Positions 1 to 8,966 of a stretch of 64,000 bases of DNA are shown one piece after another; the stretch's first letter is position 1; each line of letters starts with the position of its first letter. The DNA lies in contig NZ_CZRP01000012.1 of NCBI RefSeq assembly GCF_001458115.1, positions 1-64,000 of the forward strand. The letters are read 5' to 3'. The DNA comes from Gracilibacillus massiliensis. Lineage in GTDB: Bacteria; Bacillota; Bacilli; Bacillales; Amphibacillaceae. The notes beneath the pieces were generated by a model. It saw nothing but the letters and a program-made list of their open reading frames with translations, was not told where the DNA came from and searched no databases. A program made the translations under genes and the position numbers.

Positions 1-60
1 GGTTCGAGGTGGAAGCATGGTGACATGTGCAGCTGACGAATACTAATCGATCGAGGACTT
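1..60 (+). rRNA. rrl: 23S ribosomal RNA, 3' end (partial)
   Basis: The first 60 bases match the conserved 3' terminus of Bacillus-type 23S rRNA, including the GACGAATACTAATCGATCGA segment followed by GGACTTA. The rest of the gene lies before the window. The 5S gene follows about 160 bases later on the same strand, as in a standard 16S-23S-5S operon. The exact 3' end is uncertain by a few bases. Confidence 0.95.
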
Positions 61-221
61 ATCTATACTAATAAAGTACGGTTTGTTTGAACCTTTTCTT
101 TTCTTATCTAGTTTTTAGGGTATATCTTTATATATATAGGAAAGCACTTCCTTTACATAAAGGAAGATCAACTAAAACCGTCACATCCATGTGACAACGT
201 TGATCGACTTGCATCCTGCAA

Positions 222-339
222 GCCTGGTGACGATAGCGGAGAGGTCACACCTGTTCCCATGCCGAACACAGTAGTTAAGCTCTCCAGCGCCCATGGTAGT
301 TGGGGCTCGCGCCCCTGCAAGAGTAGGACGTTGCCAGGC
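222..339 (+). rRNA. rrf: 5S ribosomal RNA
   Basis: About 118 nt. GCCTGG at the 5' end pairs with CCAGGC at the 3' end (helix I). The conserved core CCATGCCGAACACAG is present, and the loop and arm sequences are typical of Firmicute 5S rRNA. It lies directly after the 23S gene and is followed by a strong terminator, so it closes the operon. Confidence 0.95.
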
Positions 340-345
340 AAATTG

Positions 346-380
346 AAAAAACCTTAGTCTTTCTTAGACTAAGGTTTTTT
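346..380 (+). terminator. rRNA operon terminator
   Basis: AACCTTAGTCT pairs with AGACTAAGGTT and is followed by seven T residues. It sits a few bases after the 5S rRNA, so it is the intrinsic terminator of the rRNA operon. Confidence 0.9.
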
Positions 381-450
381 TGTCCCTATTTACTCATCAT
401 TTTTACATGCCATAATCAACGGTACTAATTGAAGGTTAAATACGGCATAA

Positions 451-759
451 CTATTTTTCAGTTATTACTTCTTCTTTACTATAAATTTCATACGCAATAT
501 AGCCTAACAAATAGCCTATTCCTGCTCCTAAACTTATTGTAAATAGTGTAGAAATCGAAGAAAACATACCTATGATAACACCTAAAGCACAACCAAATAT
601 CATTCCTAGTGGTATTAGGCTATCTAAAACATTTTGAGCGCTTTTAGACTTTTTCTTGCCTAGAGTTCCTTGGTTCTGCTTATCTTTAAGCCTATTAATT
701 ACGAATAACACAATCCCTCCCACTATTAACACAGGTGCAATAGCCATGGCAAAACCCAT
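451..759 (-). CDS. Small membrane protein, unknown function
   Basis: A 102-residue protein with a strong ribosome binding site (TAAGGAGG, complement near 765-772). Residues about 4-22 form one hydrophobic segment. A basic polar linker rich in K and Q follows (about 23-42), and then two closely spaced hydrophobic segments (about 47-66 and 71-90) containing glycine-rich stretches (GCALGVIIGM, LGAGIGYLLG). It ends in a short charged tail. It was not recognised as a named family. It stands alone between the rRNA terminator and the ytfP-type flavoprotein, both convergent or separate. The coding call rests on the good Shine-Dalgarno site and the membrane-protein pattern. Confidence 0.7.
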   Translation of the reverse strand: MGFAMAIAPVLIVGGIVLFVINRLKDKQNQGTLGKKKSKSAQNVLDSLIPLGMIFGCALGVIIGMFSSISTLFTISLGAGIGYLLGYIAYEIYSKEEVITEK

Positions 760-912
760 TTAGAAACCTCCTTATTTTGAAGACAAAGCTGGTTATTCAA
801 TTTTATCACGATTTAAACTTCCGATATACTTCCACTTCAAGACTTAATTGTTTTAACATTTAAATGCAAGAATGGAACAACAAAAGTCATTTATTGTCAT
901 TGCAAATATTAC

Positions 913-2172
913 TTAAGAACTCATGGTTTCCCATGCTGCATGCATTCCTGCAACTCTGCCTGTTACCATTGCAGCAGTAATATTGTATCCACCTGTGTAG
1001 CCATGAATATCTAATACTTCACCACAAAAATATAATCCATGCATTAGCTTTGATTGCATCGTATTTGGAATGACTTCTTTTATCGAAACACCGCCACCCG
1101 TTACAAAAGCTTTCTCTAATGGTAAACTGCCATCAACTTTAAAGGAAAAACCTTTTAAGTCGTCAACAAATTGTTCCAATTTTTCCCGGGAAATATTAGC
1201 ATTTTTTAGATCACTAACTATATTATTGCGTTCTAATAAAAACTCTAAATATCTTTCAGGCACGACTCCTTTAGCTATATTTTTAAATGTTTTCTTAGGA
1301 TTTTCTTCCATTACTTTTAATAATTCTTGTGTAAGCTGTTCACCTGTTTTATTAGGTATAGCATCGATAGTGACATCAACACTTTTTTGACCTTTCATTA
1401 ATAGTTTGACAATATATTGAGAACAACGCAATACAGCAGGCCCTGAAATACCGAAGTGGGTGAACAACATATCCATTTGATGGGTGATTACTTTTTTCCC
1501 TTTATCATCATATACGGTTAGACCAACATTTCTTAATGCTGTACCTTGTAAAAGTTTTTTCTTTATAAACGCTTCATTGGAAACAATCGGTACTTCGGTA
1601 GGATATAGTTCTGTTATGGTGTGACCCGCTTTTTTTGCCCAAGGAAAAGCGTCACCTGTTGAACCTGTATGGGGTACTGCTTTGCCACCTGCCGCTATTA
1701 TAATTGCTTTCGTTGCGATTTTTGTTCCATCTTTTAATATAATCTGATGTTGAGTCTCTCCATAATCGATTGCTTGCACCGCGGTATTCTTCTTTACCGT
1801 TACATTCCATTGATTTAATTGGTCCAATAAGGCATTGACCACATCGCTCGATTTATTACTCATCGGAAACATTCGCCCATGATCTTCTTCTTTAAGAGCT
1901 ACTCCAAGCCCTTCAAAATAATCAATAATGTCATAATTATCAAAAATAGAAAAAGCACTATATAAAAATCGACCGTTTCCAGGAATATGTTTAATTACTT
2001 CATCTGCAGGTAACCGATTTGTCACATTACATCTGCCCCCACCAGAAATAGCGAGTTTCTTTCCTAATTTATTTCCTTTATCGATCAGTAAAGTATTGGC
2101 ACCTTGTTCTGCTGAAGCAATGGCCGCCATTAATCCGGATGGTCCACCACCAATAATTGTTACATCTATCAT
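913..2172 (-). CDS. ytfP: NAD(P)/FAD-dependent oxidoreductase, HI0933/YtfP family
   Basis: A 419-residue flavoprotein. The N-terminus has the Rossmann FAD-binding motif [19 protein letters not shown] (residues 5-23), then the family motif [16 protein letters not shown] (about 37-52) typical of the HI0933/BaiN-like group. The C-terminus carries the second FAD motif, [12 protein letters not shown], and ends with [18 protein letters not shown]. Length is normal for the family. The physiological substrate of YtfP is not established, so the redox role is inferred from the cofactor motifs only. The gene is divergent from the flippase gene at 2342, the same neighbour as in B. subtilis (ytfP-ytgP). 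Confidence 0.9.
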   Translation of the reverse strand: MIDVTIIGGGPSGLMAAIASAEQGANTLLIDKGNKLGKKLAISGGGRCNVTNRLPADEVIKHIPGNGRFLYSAFSIFDNYDIIDYFEGLGVALKEEDHGRMFPMSNKSSDVVNALLDQLNQWNVTVKKNTAVQAIDYGETQHQIILKDGTKIATKAIIIAAGGKAVPHTGSTGDAFPWAKKAGHTITELYPTEVPIVSNEAFIKKKLLQGTALRNVGLTVYDDKGKKVITHQMDMLFTHFGISGPAVLRCSQYIVKLLMKGQKSVDVTIDAIPNKTGEQLTQELLKVMEENPKKTFKNIAKGVVPERYLEFLLERNNIVSDLKNANISREKLEQFVDDLKGFSFKVDGSLPLEKAFVTGGGVSIKEVIPNTMQSKLMHGLYFCGEVLDIHGYTGGYNITAAMVTGRVAGMHAAWETMSS

Positions 2173-2341
2173 ACTTATTATTCTTCCTTCCGCATTGATA
2201 AGCTTGTATTAAAATTTTATCCTAGATTAGAAAGAATCACAAATAAATAAGTGTAATTAACTGTCGAAATCAATAACATTATTTGGATTGCTATGTTAAA
2301 ATAGTTTTTGTTACATTATTTTAATGAATAAAGGTGAAAGT

Positions 2342-3964
2342 ATGTCAAGTTCGAATTTTTTACGTGGAACACTCTTGTTAACTGGAGCAAGTTTTTTATC
2401 AAAATTTTTAGGGATGATCTATGTTATTCCTTTTACTAATATGGTAGGCAATACAGGTATGACTCTTTACGGATATGCCTATATTCCATACACAATATTG
2501 TTAAGTATTTCTACTGTAGGTATGCCCTTAGCTGTTTCGAAATTTGTGGCCAAATATAATACTTTAAATGATTATTATACAAGCATGAGGATGTTTAAAG
2601 TCGGAACCGTCTTAATGTTGATTACTGGTTTTATAGCTTTCCTTATAATGTATTTTGGTGCAGGCCTAATTGCAGGTTGGACAATGGAAGCTGACAGCAA
2701 ATACATTTCATTAGACGAAGTAAAACATGTGATTCAAATGATTAGTTTTTCTTTAATTATTATTCCAAGCATGGCAATTATGAGAGGTTTTTTTCAAGGG
2801 AATCAATCAATGGGTCCAACAGCAGTTTCACAAGTGGTGGAACAAATTATCAGAATTGTATTTTTACTTGTTGCTGTTTTCATTGTGATGATGGTTTTAA
2901 ATGGTGAAAAATCCACAGCTATTGGATTTGCTACTTTTTCTGCTTTTATCGGTGGTTTAGCATCTTGGGTTATTCTTGGATTTTACTGGAAAAAAAGAAA
3001 AAAACATTTAAATGCTACAATTGACAAACAGAAACACAAAGAAAAGATACCAATCGCTACATTAACAAAAGAGTTATTTAGTTATGCAGGTCCTTTTATT
3101 TTAGTAGGCATTGCAATTCCTATGTATCAATTGATTGATCAGTTTACCTTCAATGATGCAATGTCTGAAATTGGTAAATCAGATATAGCGGATATTGCTT
3201 TCTCTGCATTCAATGTGCAAGGACATAAGCTAGTAATTATTCCAGTAACGATTGCCACAGGTTTGTCTCTTGCGTTGATTCCAGAAATAACAAATGCTTA
3301 TAACGCAAGAGATATGATAAAATTAAAGCAACAAATTAACCAGGCGTTACAAATTATTATGTTTTTTGTATTACCAGCTGTGTTTGGTTTAGTGCTTTTA
3401 GCTGATCCTATATATGGAAGTTTGTTTAAGATAGACAATCTTGAGATTACAGGTAAGGTGTTTGCCTGGTATGCACCTGTGGCGTTGACGTTTGCTTTCT
3501 TTACGGTAACCTCGTCTATTTTGCAGGGGATAGAAAAACAAAACTTCACATTGATAAGTTTATCTGCTGGAATATTAACAAAAGTATTATTAAATTCCAT
3601 TTTTATTCAAGCCTTTGAAGAAGTAGGGGCAATCGTAGTGACAATGATTGCAACTAGTATAGCGGTGATACTAAATTTATGGCAAATCAAAAAGGCGATT
3701 AATTTTCAATATCGTAAATTTGTTAAATTATCACTTTTAATGTTAATTTTTACATCAATTATGGTGATTGCTATTTTAGTTGTAAAAGCAATTTTAGCTA
3801 AGTTCCTCGATATTTATGACAATCGTTTCGATGCCATTATTATGATGCTGGTTGGTGTTGGTGTTGGTGGATCCATATATTTATATTTAGGCTATACATC
3901 AACTTTATTTGAAAGAATAACGGGTAGAAGAATAGCAGTTATAGACAAACTGCTTCGTAGATAG
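2342..3964 (+). CDS. murJ: Lipid II flippase of the MOP superfamily (YtgP/MurJ)
   Basis: A polytopic membrane protein of about 540 residues from the MVF/MATE-like (MOP) superfamily, with the N-terminal signature NFLRGTLLLTGASFLSKFLGMIYVIPF and about 14 predicted helices. Its B. subtilis counterpart YtgP is the MurJ-type flippase that moves lipid II across the membrane in peptidoglycan synthesis. SpoVB is the sporulation paralogue and remains an alternative name, but synteny with ytfP and ytzG favours YtgP. An ATG at 2324 is in frame, but the ATG at 2342 follows AAAGGTGA at good spacing and was chosen. The downstream pseudouridine synthase starts 12 bases after the stop, so the two probably form an operon. 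Confidence 0.88.
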   Translation: MSSSNFLRGTLLLTGASFLSKFLGMIYVIPFTNMVGNTGMTLYGYAYIPYTILLSISTVGMPLAVSKFVAKYNTLNDYYTSMRMFKVGTVLMLITGFIAFLIMYFGAGLIAGWTMEADSKYISLDEVKHVIQMISFSLIIIPSMAIMRGFFQGNQSMGPTAVSQVVEQIIRIVFLLVAVFIVMMVLNGEKSTAIGFATFSAFIGGLASWVILGFYWKKRKKHLNATIDKQKHKEKIPIATLTKELFSYAGPFILVGIAIPMYQLIDQFTFNDAMSEIGKSDIADIAFSAFNVQGHKLVIIPVTIATGLSLALIPEITNAYNARDMIKLKQQINQALQIIMFFVLPAVFGLVLLADPIYGSLFKIDNLEITGKVFAWYAPVALTFAFFTVTSSILQGIEKQNFTLISLSAGILTKVLLNSIFIQAFEEVGAIVVTMIATSIAVILNLWQIKKAINFQYRKFVKLSLLMLIFTSIMVIAILVVKAILAKFLDIYDNRFDAIIMMLVGVGVGGSIYLYLGYTSTLFERITGRRIAVIDKLLRR

Positions 3965-3976
3965 GAGGTTTTTTAG

Positions 3977-4678
3977 ATCCGATTAGATAAGTTTCTAGCC
4001 AATATGGGATATGGTAGTCGTAAAGATGTGAAAGCATTAATTAAAAAGAAAAGAATTAATGTAAATGATGAGATCATTAAAAAGGCAGATATTCAGATTG
4101 ATCCATATCAAGACCTGATAAAATGCGATGATCGCGTCATTACGTATCAAGAATTTATCTATATCATGTTACACAAACCATCTGGCTATTTATCTGCAAC
4201 AGAGGATAACAAGCAAAAGACAGTGTTAGATTTAATCAAAAAGCAGGATAAGCTATTAGATCCATTTCCTGTTGGGCGATTAGATAAAGATACAGAAGGT
4301 TTATTATTGTTAACGAATGATGGCCAATTAGCACATGACTTACTATCTCCTAAAAAGCATGTCGACAAAAAATATATAGCAACCGTCGAAAAAAAGGTAA
4401 CAGAAAGCGATGTGGACCGTTTTTCGGAGGGTGTGGTATTAAATGATGGTTATCATACAAAGCCAGCTCAGTTAAGCTTAATTGAGGATTATACAGTAGA
4501 AATTATCATTACTGAAGGAAAATATCATCAAATAAAAAGAATGTTTGAATCAATTGGAAATAAAGTTCTGTATTTAAAAAGGATTTCCATGGGGAGTTTA
4601 ACTTTAGATCGTGATTTAGATAAAGGAAAATACCGTGAACTAACAAAAGAAGAGTTAACGAAATTGCAAAGCAAATAA
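3977..4678 (+). CDS. ytzG: RsuA-family pseudouridine synthase with an apparent ATC start codon
   Basis: This modifies a uridine in rRNA to pseudouridine. An N-terminal S4 RNA-binding domain precedes the catalytic domain, which has the motif PVGRLDKDTEGLLLLTNDG carrying the catalytic Asp (in GRLDKDTEG). The first ATG (4004) would remove the conserved family start (xRLDKFLANMG). That segment is encoded in frame from an ATC at 3977, eight bases after a perfect AGGAGG (3963-3968), and the codon just before it is TAG. An AUC initiation codon is therefore the best reading. The alternatives are initiation at 4004 or a base error. The gene lies 12 bases after murJ, matching B. subtilis ytgP-ytzG. Confidence 0.88.
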   Translation: MRLDKFLANMGYGSRKDVKALIKKKRINVNDEIIKKADIQIDPYQDLIKCDDRVITYQEFIYIMLHKPSGYLSATEDNKQKTVLDLIKKQDKLLDPFPVGRLDKDTEGLLLLTNDGQLAHDLLSPKKHVDKKYIATVEKKVTESDVDRFSEGVVLNDGYHTKPAQLSLIEDYTVEIIITEGKYHQIKRMFESIGNKVLYLKRISMGSLTLDRDLDKGKYRELTKEELTKLQSK

Positions 4679-4679
4679 A

Positions 4680-4708
4680 ATACCAGTATCTATAAAAAAT
4701 ACTGGTTA
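4680..4708 (+). terminator. Hairpin after ytzG
   Basis: ACCAGTAT and ATACTGGT form an 8-bp stem just after the ytzG stop. There is only a short T-run, so strength is moderate. It lies between the convergent ytzG and ytzE genes. Confidence 0.6.
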
Positions 4709-4732
4709 AGAAGAATATATACATTAAACGTT

Positions 4733-4951
4733 TCAGGAGATCTTAACTTTTTTGTTTGTGATTATCCAACTTCCCCGATTCGGACTGTTAACGAGTCCAT
4801 TAAATGCTAGCAAATGTAGGTCTCGTTGTACGGTACGATCTGTAATACAAAACTCTTCAGCTATTTGACTCGTGGTAACCGGCCCATTATCTCTAATGAA
4901 TAAATAGACTGCTTTTACACGAGTAAGCATGCGGGTGGTTGATTGACTCAA
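4733..4951 (-). CDS. ytzE: Small DeoR-type helix-turn-helix regulator
   Basis: A 72-residue protein consisting almost only of a DeoR-type winged helix-turn-helix (VTTSQIAEEFCITDRTVQRDLHLLAFNGLV). It has no sugar-phosphate sensor domain, so any effector would have to act otherwise. Size and position next to ytzG match B. subtilis YtzE. It is convergent with ytzG and divergent from the potassium channel gene at 5097. Its targets are not known from this sequence. Confidence 0.8.
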   Translation of the reverse strand: MSQSTTRMLTRVKAVYLFIRDNGPVTTSQIAEEFCITDRTVQRDLHLLAFNGLVNSPNRGSWIITNKKVKIS

Positions 4952-5096
4952 AAAATCACTCCTTCAAAGTTTTCGCTTAAAACCTTGTTAAAGTATATTC
5001 ATGTTGTGCTTACTATTTTACACTTTATTGAAGTGTTTTTCTAGCTTAAAACATATAATTTACAGATAATTAAAAAAATTTGGAGGTCATACGATT

Positions 5097-6113
5097 ATGT
5101 ACATACTCAAACATTTGATGAGAAAAGTAGTTCAAATATCAAATTATGTACTCTTTATAGCAAGTTTTTTACTTGTGATTTTTTCATCAATGTTCATTAT
5201 GTTATTAGAAAAACAAACTTTCCCCACTTTTTTTGATGGTTTCTGGTGGGTGATGACTACTGTGACCACAGTTGGATATGGAGACTTATACCCTGTTACA
5301 GTGGCAGGCAGATGGTTGGCTTTGTTTTTATATGTATTTGGAATAGGGCTAATAGGTATTGTAATCGGGAAAATTATTGATGGGTTAGCAATCTATCGAA
5401 AAAAAAGAGAAGAAGGTGATATCGTGTATAAAGGAAAAGGGCATTATATCATTATCGGCTGGTCACAAAAAGCAAAGTTTGCGATTAAAGAAATGATAGC
5501 CACTAATTACGAGATTGATATTGTGTTAATTGATCAACTAGAGAAGGCGCCAATATTAGATCAAAATATTTTCTACATAAAAGGAAATGCGAGTGAGAAA
5601 GCTCCACTCGAAAAGGCGAATATTCAGGAAGCAAAGTCCGTATTAGTTTTTTCTGATGACAGTATTTCTGAGGGGCAGTTAGCGGATGGAAAAACCTTAT
5701 TGATTGCATCAACCATCGAGTCGATGGCACCTGAAGTACATACTATTGTAGAAGTAATGGAAGAAAGTCATATTAAAAATTTTAAGTACATGAATATTGA
5801 TGAATTTATTATCTCTAATGAAACCATTTCATCCTTATTTGTACGTTCTGCGTTTCGTAACGGTATGTCCAGTATTTTTGGGCAGTTACTTCGTCGTTCA
5901 CATGGAGATGATTTATACCATGTACCTTCAAAACAATCATGGGCTACATATAGAGATGCTTTTAATGAACTGATTGAAAAAGGCGCAACACTTGTAGCAG
6001 ATCGTGATCAGTTAAATATTAATCGTATGTTAGATCAACCGATACCAAATGAAGCAGAATTATATGTTATCTGTGATAAAGTTACGTACCAGTCTATTTT
6101 AAAGGGAAATTAA
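5097..6113 (+). CDS. Potassium channel with RCK/TrkA-N domain (YugO-like)
   Basis: 338 residues. An N-terminal pore module has one transmembrane helix (about 14-38), a pore loop with selectivity filter TTVTTVGYGDLYPVT, and a second helix (about 74-95, YVFGIGLIGIVIGKI). A cytosolic RCK (TrkA-N) domain follows, starting near residue 110 (KGHYIIIGWSQKAKFA). This is the two-helix KcsA/MthK-like layout of B. subtilis YugO. Such channels conduct K+ across the cytoplasmic membrane under ligand control. The ribosome binding site TTGGAGGTCA precedes the ATG. The stop is two bases from the next gene's ATG, so it probably heads an operon with thpR and ytlQ. Confidence 0.88.
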   Translation: MYILKHLMRKVVQISNYVLFIASFLLVIFSSMFIMLLEKQTFPTFFDGFWWVMTTVTTVGYGDLYPVTVAGRWLALFLYVFGIGLIGIVIGKIIDGLAIYRKKREEGDIVYKGKGHYIIIGWSQKAKFAIKEMIATNYEIDIVLIDQLEKAPILDQNIFYIKGNASEKAPLEKANIQEAKSVLVFSDDSISEGQLADGKTLLIASTIESMAPEVHTIVEVMEESHIKNFKYMNIDEFIISNETISSLFVRSAFRNGMSSIFGQLLRRSHGDDLYHVPSKQSWATYRDAFNELIEKGATLVADRDQLNINRMLDQPIPNEAELYVICDKVTYQSILKGN

Positions 6114-6115
6114 TC

Positions 6116-6667
6116 ATGAAAAAGGCAAATAAACATTATTTTATCGCACTCAAAATAGATGAGAAGACGAAAAAATGGATTTATGATATTCAGAAATCGT
6201 GCAAAGATACTTTTGATTTTAAAACATGGGTTGAACCTAATGACTTTGATATTACGTTACATTTCTTTGGTGCAATCTCCAAACAACAACTTATAAAAAT
6301 TGCCAATGATTTAGAACAAATAACGATAAAAAAAAGTTTCACATTAGAAATTGATCAACTGTCAACTTTTGGCCCAACCATAAAACCACGTGTTTTATGG
6401 TTGGGCGTGTCAACTACTCCTACGCTTAAATCTTTACACAATCAAATTCAAACGATTGTTGGTCATTATGGGAATATAGATAAGAGAACTTTTACACCAC
6501 ATATTACCTTAGCAAAAAAGTGGGCGAGTAAAAACACTATTGACAAAGGAAATATCAATTTCACTACGAAAACTCGGGAGATCAAGATAACTGAACTAGT
6601 GATATATGAGATTCACCCTGACTTAAAACAAAAATACCAGGTATGGTGTGAATTTAAATTGGAATGA
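6116..6667 (+). CDS. thpR: RNA 2',3'-cyclic phosphodiesterase (2H family, ThpR/YtlP)
   Basis: A 183-residue member of the 2H phosphoesterase superfamily, known as LigT/ThpR or YtlP. Two HxT/HxF-type active-site motifs are visible: ITLHFFG (near residue 43) and FTPHITLAK (near residue 127). These enzymes open 2',3'-cyclic phosphates at RNA ends and can join 2'-5' RNA ends in vitro. It starts two bases after the channel gene and ends ten bases before ytlQ, so translation is probably coupled. The order thpR-ytlQ-ytmP-ytzH-trmB matches B. subtilis. Confidence 0.88.
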   Translation: MKKANKHYFIALKIDEKTKKWIYDIQKSCKDTFDFKTWVEPNDFDITLHFFGAISKQQLIKIANDLEQITIKKSFTLEIDQLSTFGPTIKPRVLWLGVSTTPTLKSLHNQIQTIVGHYGNIDKRTFTPHITLAKKWASKNTIDKGNINFTTKTREIKITELVIYEIHPDLKQKYQVWCEFKLE

Positions 6668-6676
6668 GGTGACAAA

Positions 6677-7594
6677 TTGGCACAATTAATTAAACTTGAT
6701 AATTATATTTCCCGTTATGAACGAGATATCTTTCATTATCCCAGCCAGTTTTCGCGGTTAAAAACAGAAAATTGGGAGAGATTGAAATATTTGTGGCAAG
6801 ATCAACTGCAATTAAAGTTAGAAGTAGAGGATCAAGATGAATTAAAGGAAACCAACTTTTCAAAATGGCGTTCTTTTTTTAGAAGTCGCTCTGAAGCAGA
6901 GGATGTAGTAGAGGAACAGGAGCTAGATTATCTTCCAGAGACGGAAGAAGCCTTAAAGCAATATTTTCTAGATACCTTATTACCTTTTCAATTAAAATGG
7001 GCTTCGACTACGATTAATGAAATGTCATTTATCGATAAAGCATATTACCAAGATTATTTATTAAAATATTTTTTGCAAAGAATCCCTGATACACATTTAT
7101 TAATGTATTTTCCTGTTTTTCAATTAAAGGGTGGACCATTAGAAGGAGACATCGTATTAGTAAGTCCTTTAGAAATAGAAATAATTACTTTAATTGAGAA
7201 ACCTAGTAATCAAACGATTATTCCGAATGATAGCCGTGTCTGGTATCTAGAAGAAAATAATATACAAAATAAGTTTTTGAGTCCCCTTATCGGTACTAAA
7301 AGGACGGAAAAAGTAATTCAAAGCATATTAAGTAAATATCAATTAGATTTTCCAATGAAAAAAGTAATACTATCACGAACCAATCGTATGAATTATCAAA
7401 TAGAGCCTTATAATACGCAGTTTGTTGATCGTGACTATCATGAAGAATGGTTAAAACTCAAACAGAAATTATATACGCCGCTAAAACATCAACAATTGAA
7501 GGTAACGGAAGCATTACTAAAACATTGTGAATCAATAGCTGTACCGAGACCGGAATGGAAACAAGAAGATACAACAGAATCATTCTGGAAATGA
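6677..7594 (+). CDS. ytlQ: YtlQ-like protein, nuclease-related appearance, function unknown
   Basis: A 305-residue soluble protein with a TTG start, supported by GAGGTGA five bases upstream. There is no signal peptide or membrane segment. It is acidic and glutamate-rich in the middle (EAEDVVEEQELDYLPETEEALKQYF). A beta-rich section begins near residue 150 (MYFPVFQLKGGPLEGDIVLVSPLEIEIITLIE), which is reminiscent of NERD-type nuclease-related proteins, but no catalytic motif could be confirmed. Assignment to YtlQ rests on size and position directly after thpR and before ytmP. About 140 bases without a gene follow before ytmP. Confidence 0.72.
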   Translation: MAQLIKLDNYISRYERDIFHYPSQFSRLKTENWERLKYLWQDQLQLKLEVEDQDELKETNFSKWRSFFRSRSEAEDVVEEQELDYLPETEEALKQYFLDTLLPFQLKWASTTINEMSFIDKAYYQDYLLKYFLQRIPDTHLLMYFPVFQLKGGPLEGDIVLVSPLEIEIITLIEKPSNQTIIPNDSRVWYLEENNIQNKFLSPLIGTKRTEKVIQSILSKYQLDFPMKKVILSRTNRMNYQIEPYNTQFVDRDYHEEWLKLKQKLYTPLKHQQLKVTEALLKHCESIAVPRPEWKQEDTTESFWK

Positions 7595-7733
7595 CAAAAA
7601 TAGCTATTATTTTTGTCGAAAAATAAATTTTTACTTGAAATTGTACCTAATTTTGCGTTAATCTATTATTACTATTCCCTTTTTATTGATAAAGAGGTTA
7701 AGAGATTTTTGAGAGGAATTGAGGGTGACAGCT

Positions 7734-8537
7734 GTGGAACATATTTTAGGAGAAGATTGGACGATTTTCCCTGCCGGTGGATCTACTGGTGCGGCTTATT
7801 ATGCCCAATCAAATCACAAGAAGCTATTTTTAAAACGTAATTCGTCTCCATTTTTAGCTGTATTATCTGCTCAAGGTATTGTGCCAAAACTCGTATGGAC
7901 GAAACGCCTTGAAAACGGTGATGTCGTAACAGCTCAACAATGGTTAGATGGAAAAGCATTAAATATCGAAGAAATGCAGCACCCTAAAGTAGCTATGCTT
8001 TTAAGTAAGATCCATCATTCCTCAGAACTATTAGATATGTTGTTGCGCATTGAGAAAACAACAGTTGTACCAGACCAAACCTTAGTACGTGTCAAACAAT
8101 TTGTACAAGGTAATATAAGTGCACGTAATTCGATTTCTGTTTATAAGGCGATCAAGTTCTTGGAAACTCGTTTAATGGATATATATTATGAACAACAAGT
8201 TGTATGTCACTGTGATTTGAATCATCATAATTGGATGTTATCTACTAACGGAGAATTATATTTAATAGATTGGGATAACGCACGTGTCGGTGATCCAGCG
8301 ATGGATATCGGAAGAGTACTTCAATCTTATATACCGAAACAAGAATGGGATCAATGGTTAGAGCATTATGGAATGGTCAATAGCAAATATTTCATGCAAC
8401 GTATGCATTGGTATCTAATTGTCGATGAGATTATTGGGTATATATGGAGTGTAAATCGCAAAAAGAGAAAAGAAGCTAATGCTCATTTGCATGAGTTAAA
8501 TCAGCTTCTAGAACAAGTCAACGATTGGAATCTTTAA
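7734..8537 (+). CDS. ytmP: Phosphotransferase-like protein (APH/choline kinase fold), YtmP
   Basis: About 267 residues with the aminoglycoside phosphotransferase/choline kinase fold. The catalytic loop VVCHCDLNHHNWML and the metal-binding motif YLIDWDNARVGDPAMDIGRV are both intact. The N-terminal lobe has FPAGGSTGAAYYAQ and KLFLKRNSSPFLAVLSAQGIVPKLVWTKR, typical of YtmP. The GTG at 7734 follows GAGGGTGA with five bases spacing and matches the short family start (MEHxLG). A TTG at 7719 is an alternative. The substrate is unknown. The 3' end overlaps the convergent ytzH gene by 20 bases. Confidence 0.85.
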   Translation: MEHILGEDWTIFPAGGSTGAAYYAQSNHKKLFLKRNSSPFLAVLSAQGIVPKLVWTKRLENGDVVTAQQWLDGKALNIEEMQHPKVAMLLSKIHHSSELLDMLLRIEKTTVVPDQTLVRVKQFVQGNISARNSISVYKAIKFLETRLMDIYYEQQVVCHCDLNHHNWMLSTNGELYLIDWDNARVGDPAMDIGRVLQSYIPKQEWDQWLEHYGMVNSKYFMQRMHWYLIVDEIIGYIWSVNRKKRKEANAHLHELNQLLEQVNDWNL

Positions 8538-8799
8538 TAACTTGTAACCACTGTTGAATATCTGGCTGATGGCTAGTAATATGGTCATCTAAGTTATCAG
8601 AATTAGCACCGAGGTTACCATAGTGATCAATTCCATCTAATATATCGACAAGGTTACTGTTTATATTAGGTTGTTGTTGAATCGATTTGATTAATCTGGA
8701 GATTTGCTGGCATTCAGAAGTGCTTCCGCAACATTCTTCAGCATGTAAGCTTAAAAGATCATGTAATAAATCTAACTGGTTGTTTATGTTTAATACCAT
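8518..8799 (-). CDS. ytzH: YtzH-like protein
   Basis: A 93-residue acidic soluble protein of the YtzH-like family, which has no known function. Visible features are a leucine-rich N-terminus (LNINNQLDLLHDLLSLHAEECCGS) with two adjacent cysteines and a C-terminal helix. It is read convergently to ytmP, with a 20-base overlap of the two coding ends. Position between ytmP and trmB is the same as in B. subtilis and is the main support for the call. Confidence 0.8.
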   Translation of the reverse strand: MVLNINNQLDLLHDLLSLHAEECCGSTSECQQISRLIKSIQQQPNINSNLVDILDGIDHYGNLGANSDNLDDHITSHQPDIQQWLQVIKDSNR

Positions 8800-8868
8800 C
8801 TCTAATATCCCACCTTTTGGGTTTAGCTTAAACGAAATATTAAATTTTATACATGACTAATGAGTGAA

Positions 8869-8896
8869 GGCTTTTGCTAACTATTTAGCAAAAGCC
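8869..8896. promoter_or_regulatory. Hairpin in the ytzH-trmB intergenic region
   Basis: GGCTTTTGCTAA and TTAGCAAAAGCC form a 12-bp perfect stem with a CTAT loop. It lies upstream of both ytzH and trmB and lacks a T-run on the trmB side, so it is not a clear terminator. It could be part of the trmB leader. Confidence 0.45.
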
Positions 8897-8966
8897 ACTT
8901 TCATGTATCAGGGATATACTACAAAGGTAAACATAATTAAAAACGGATAATAAAGGAGAACCGAAA

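Noticed and set aside
1070-1390. Plus-strand frame inside the flavoprotein gene, and similar antisense frames in ftsA-like, PBP and sftA genes
   Set aside because: They are shadows of strongly coding frames on the other strand, without binding sites or conserved motifs.
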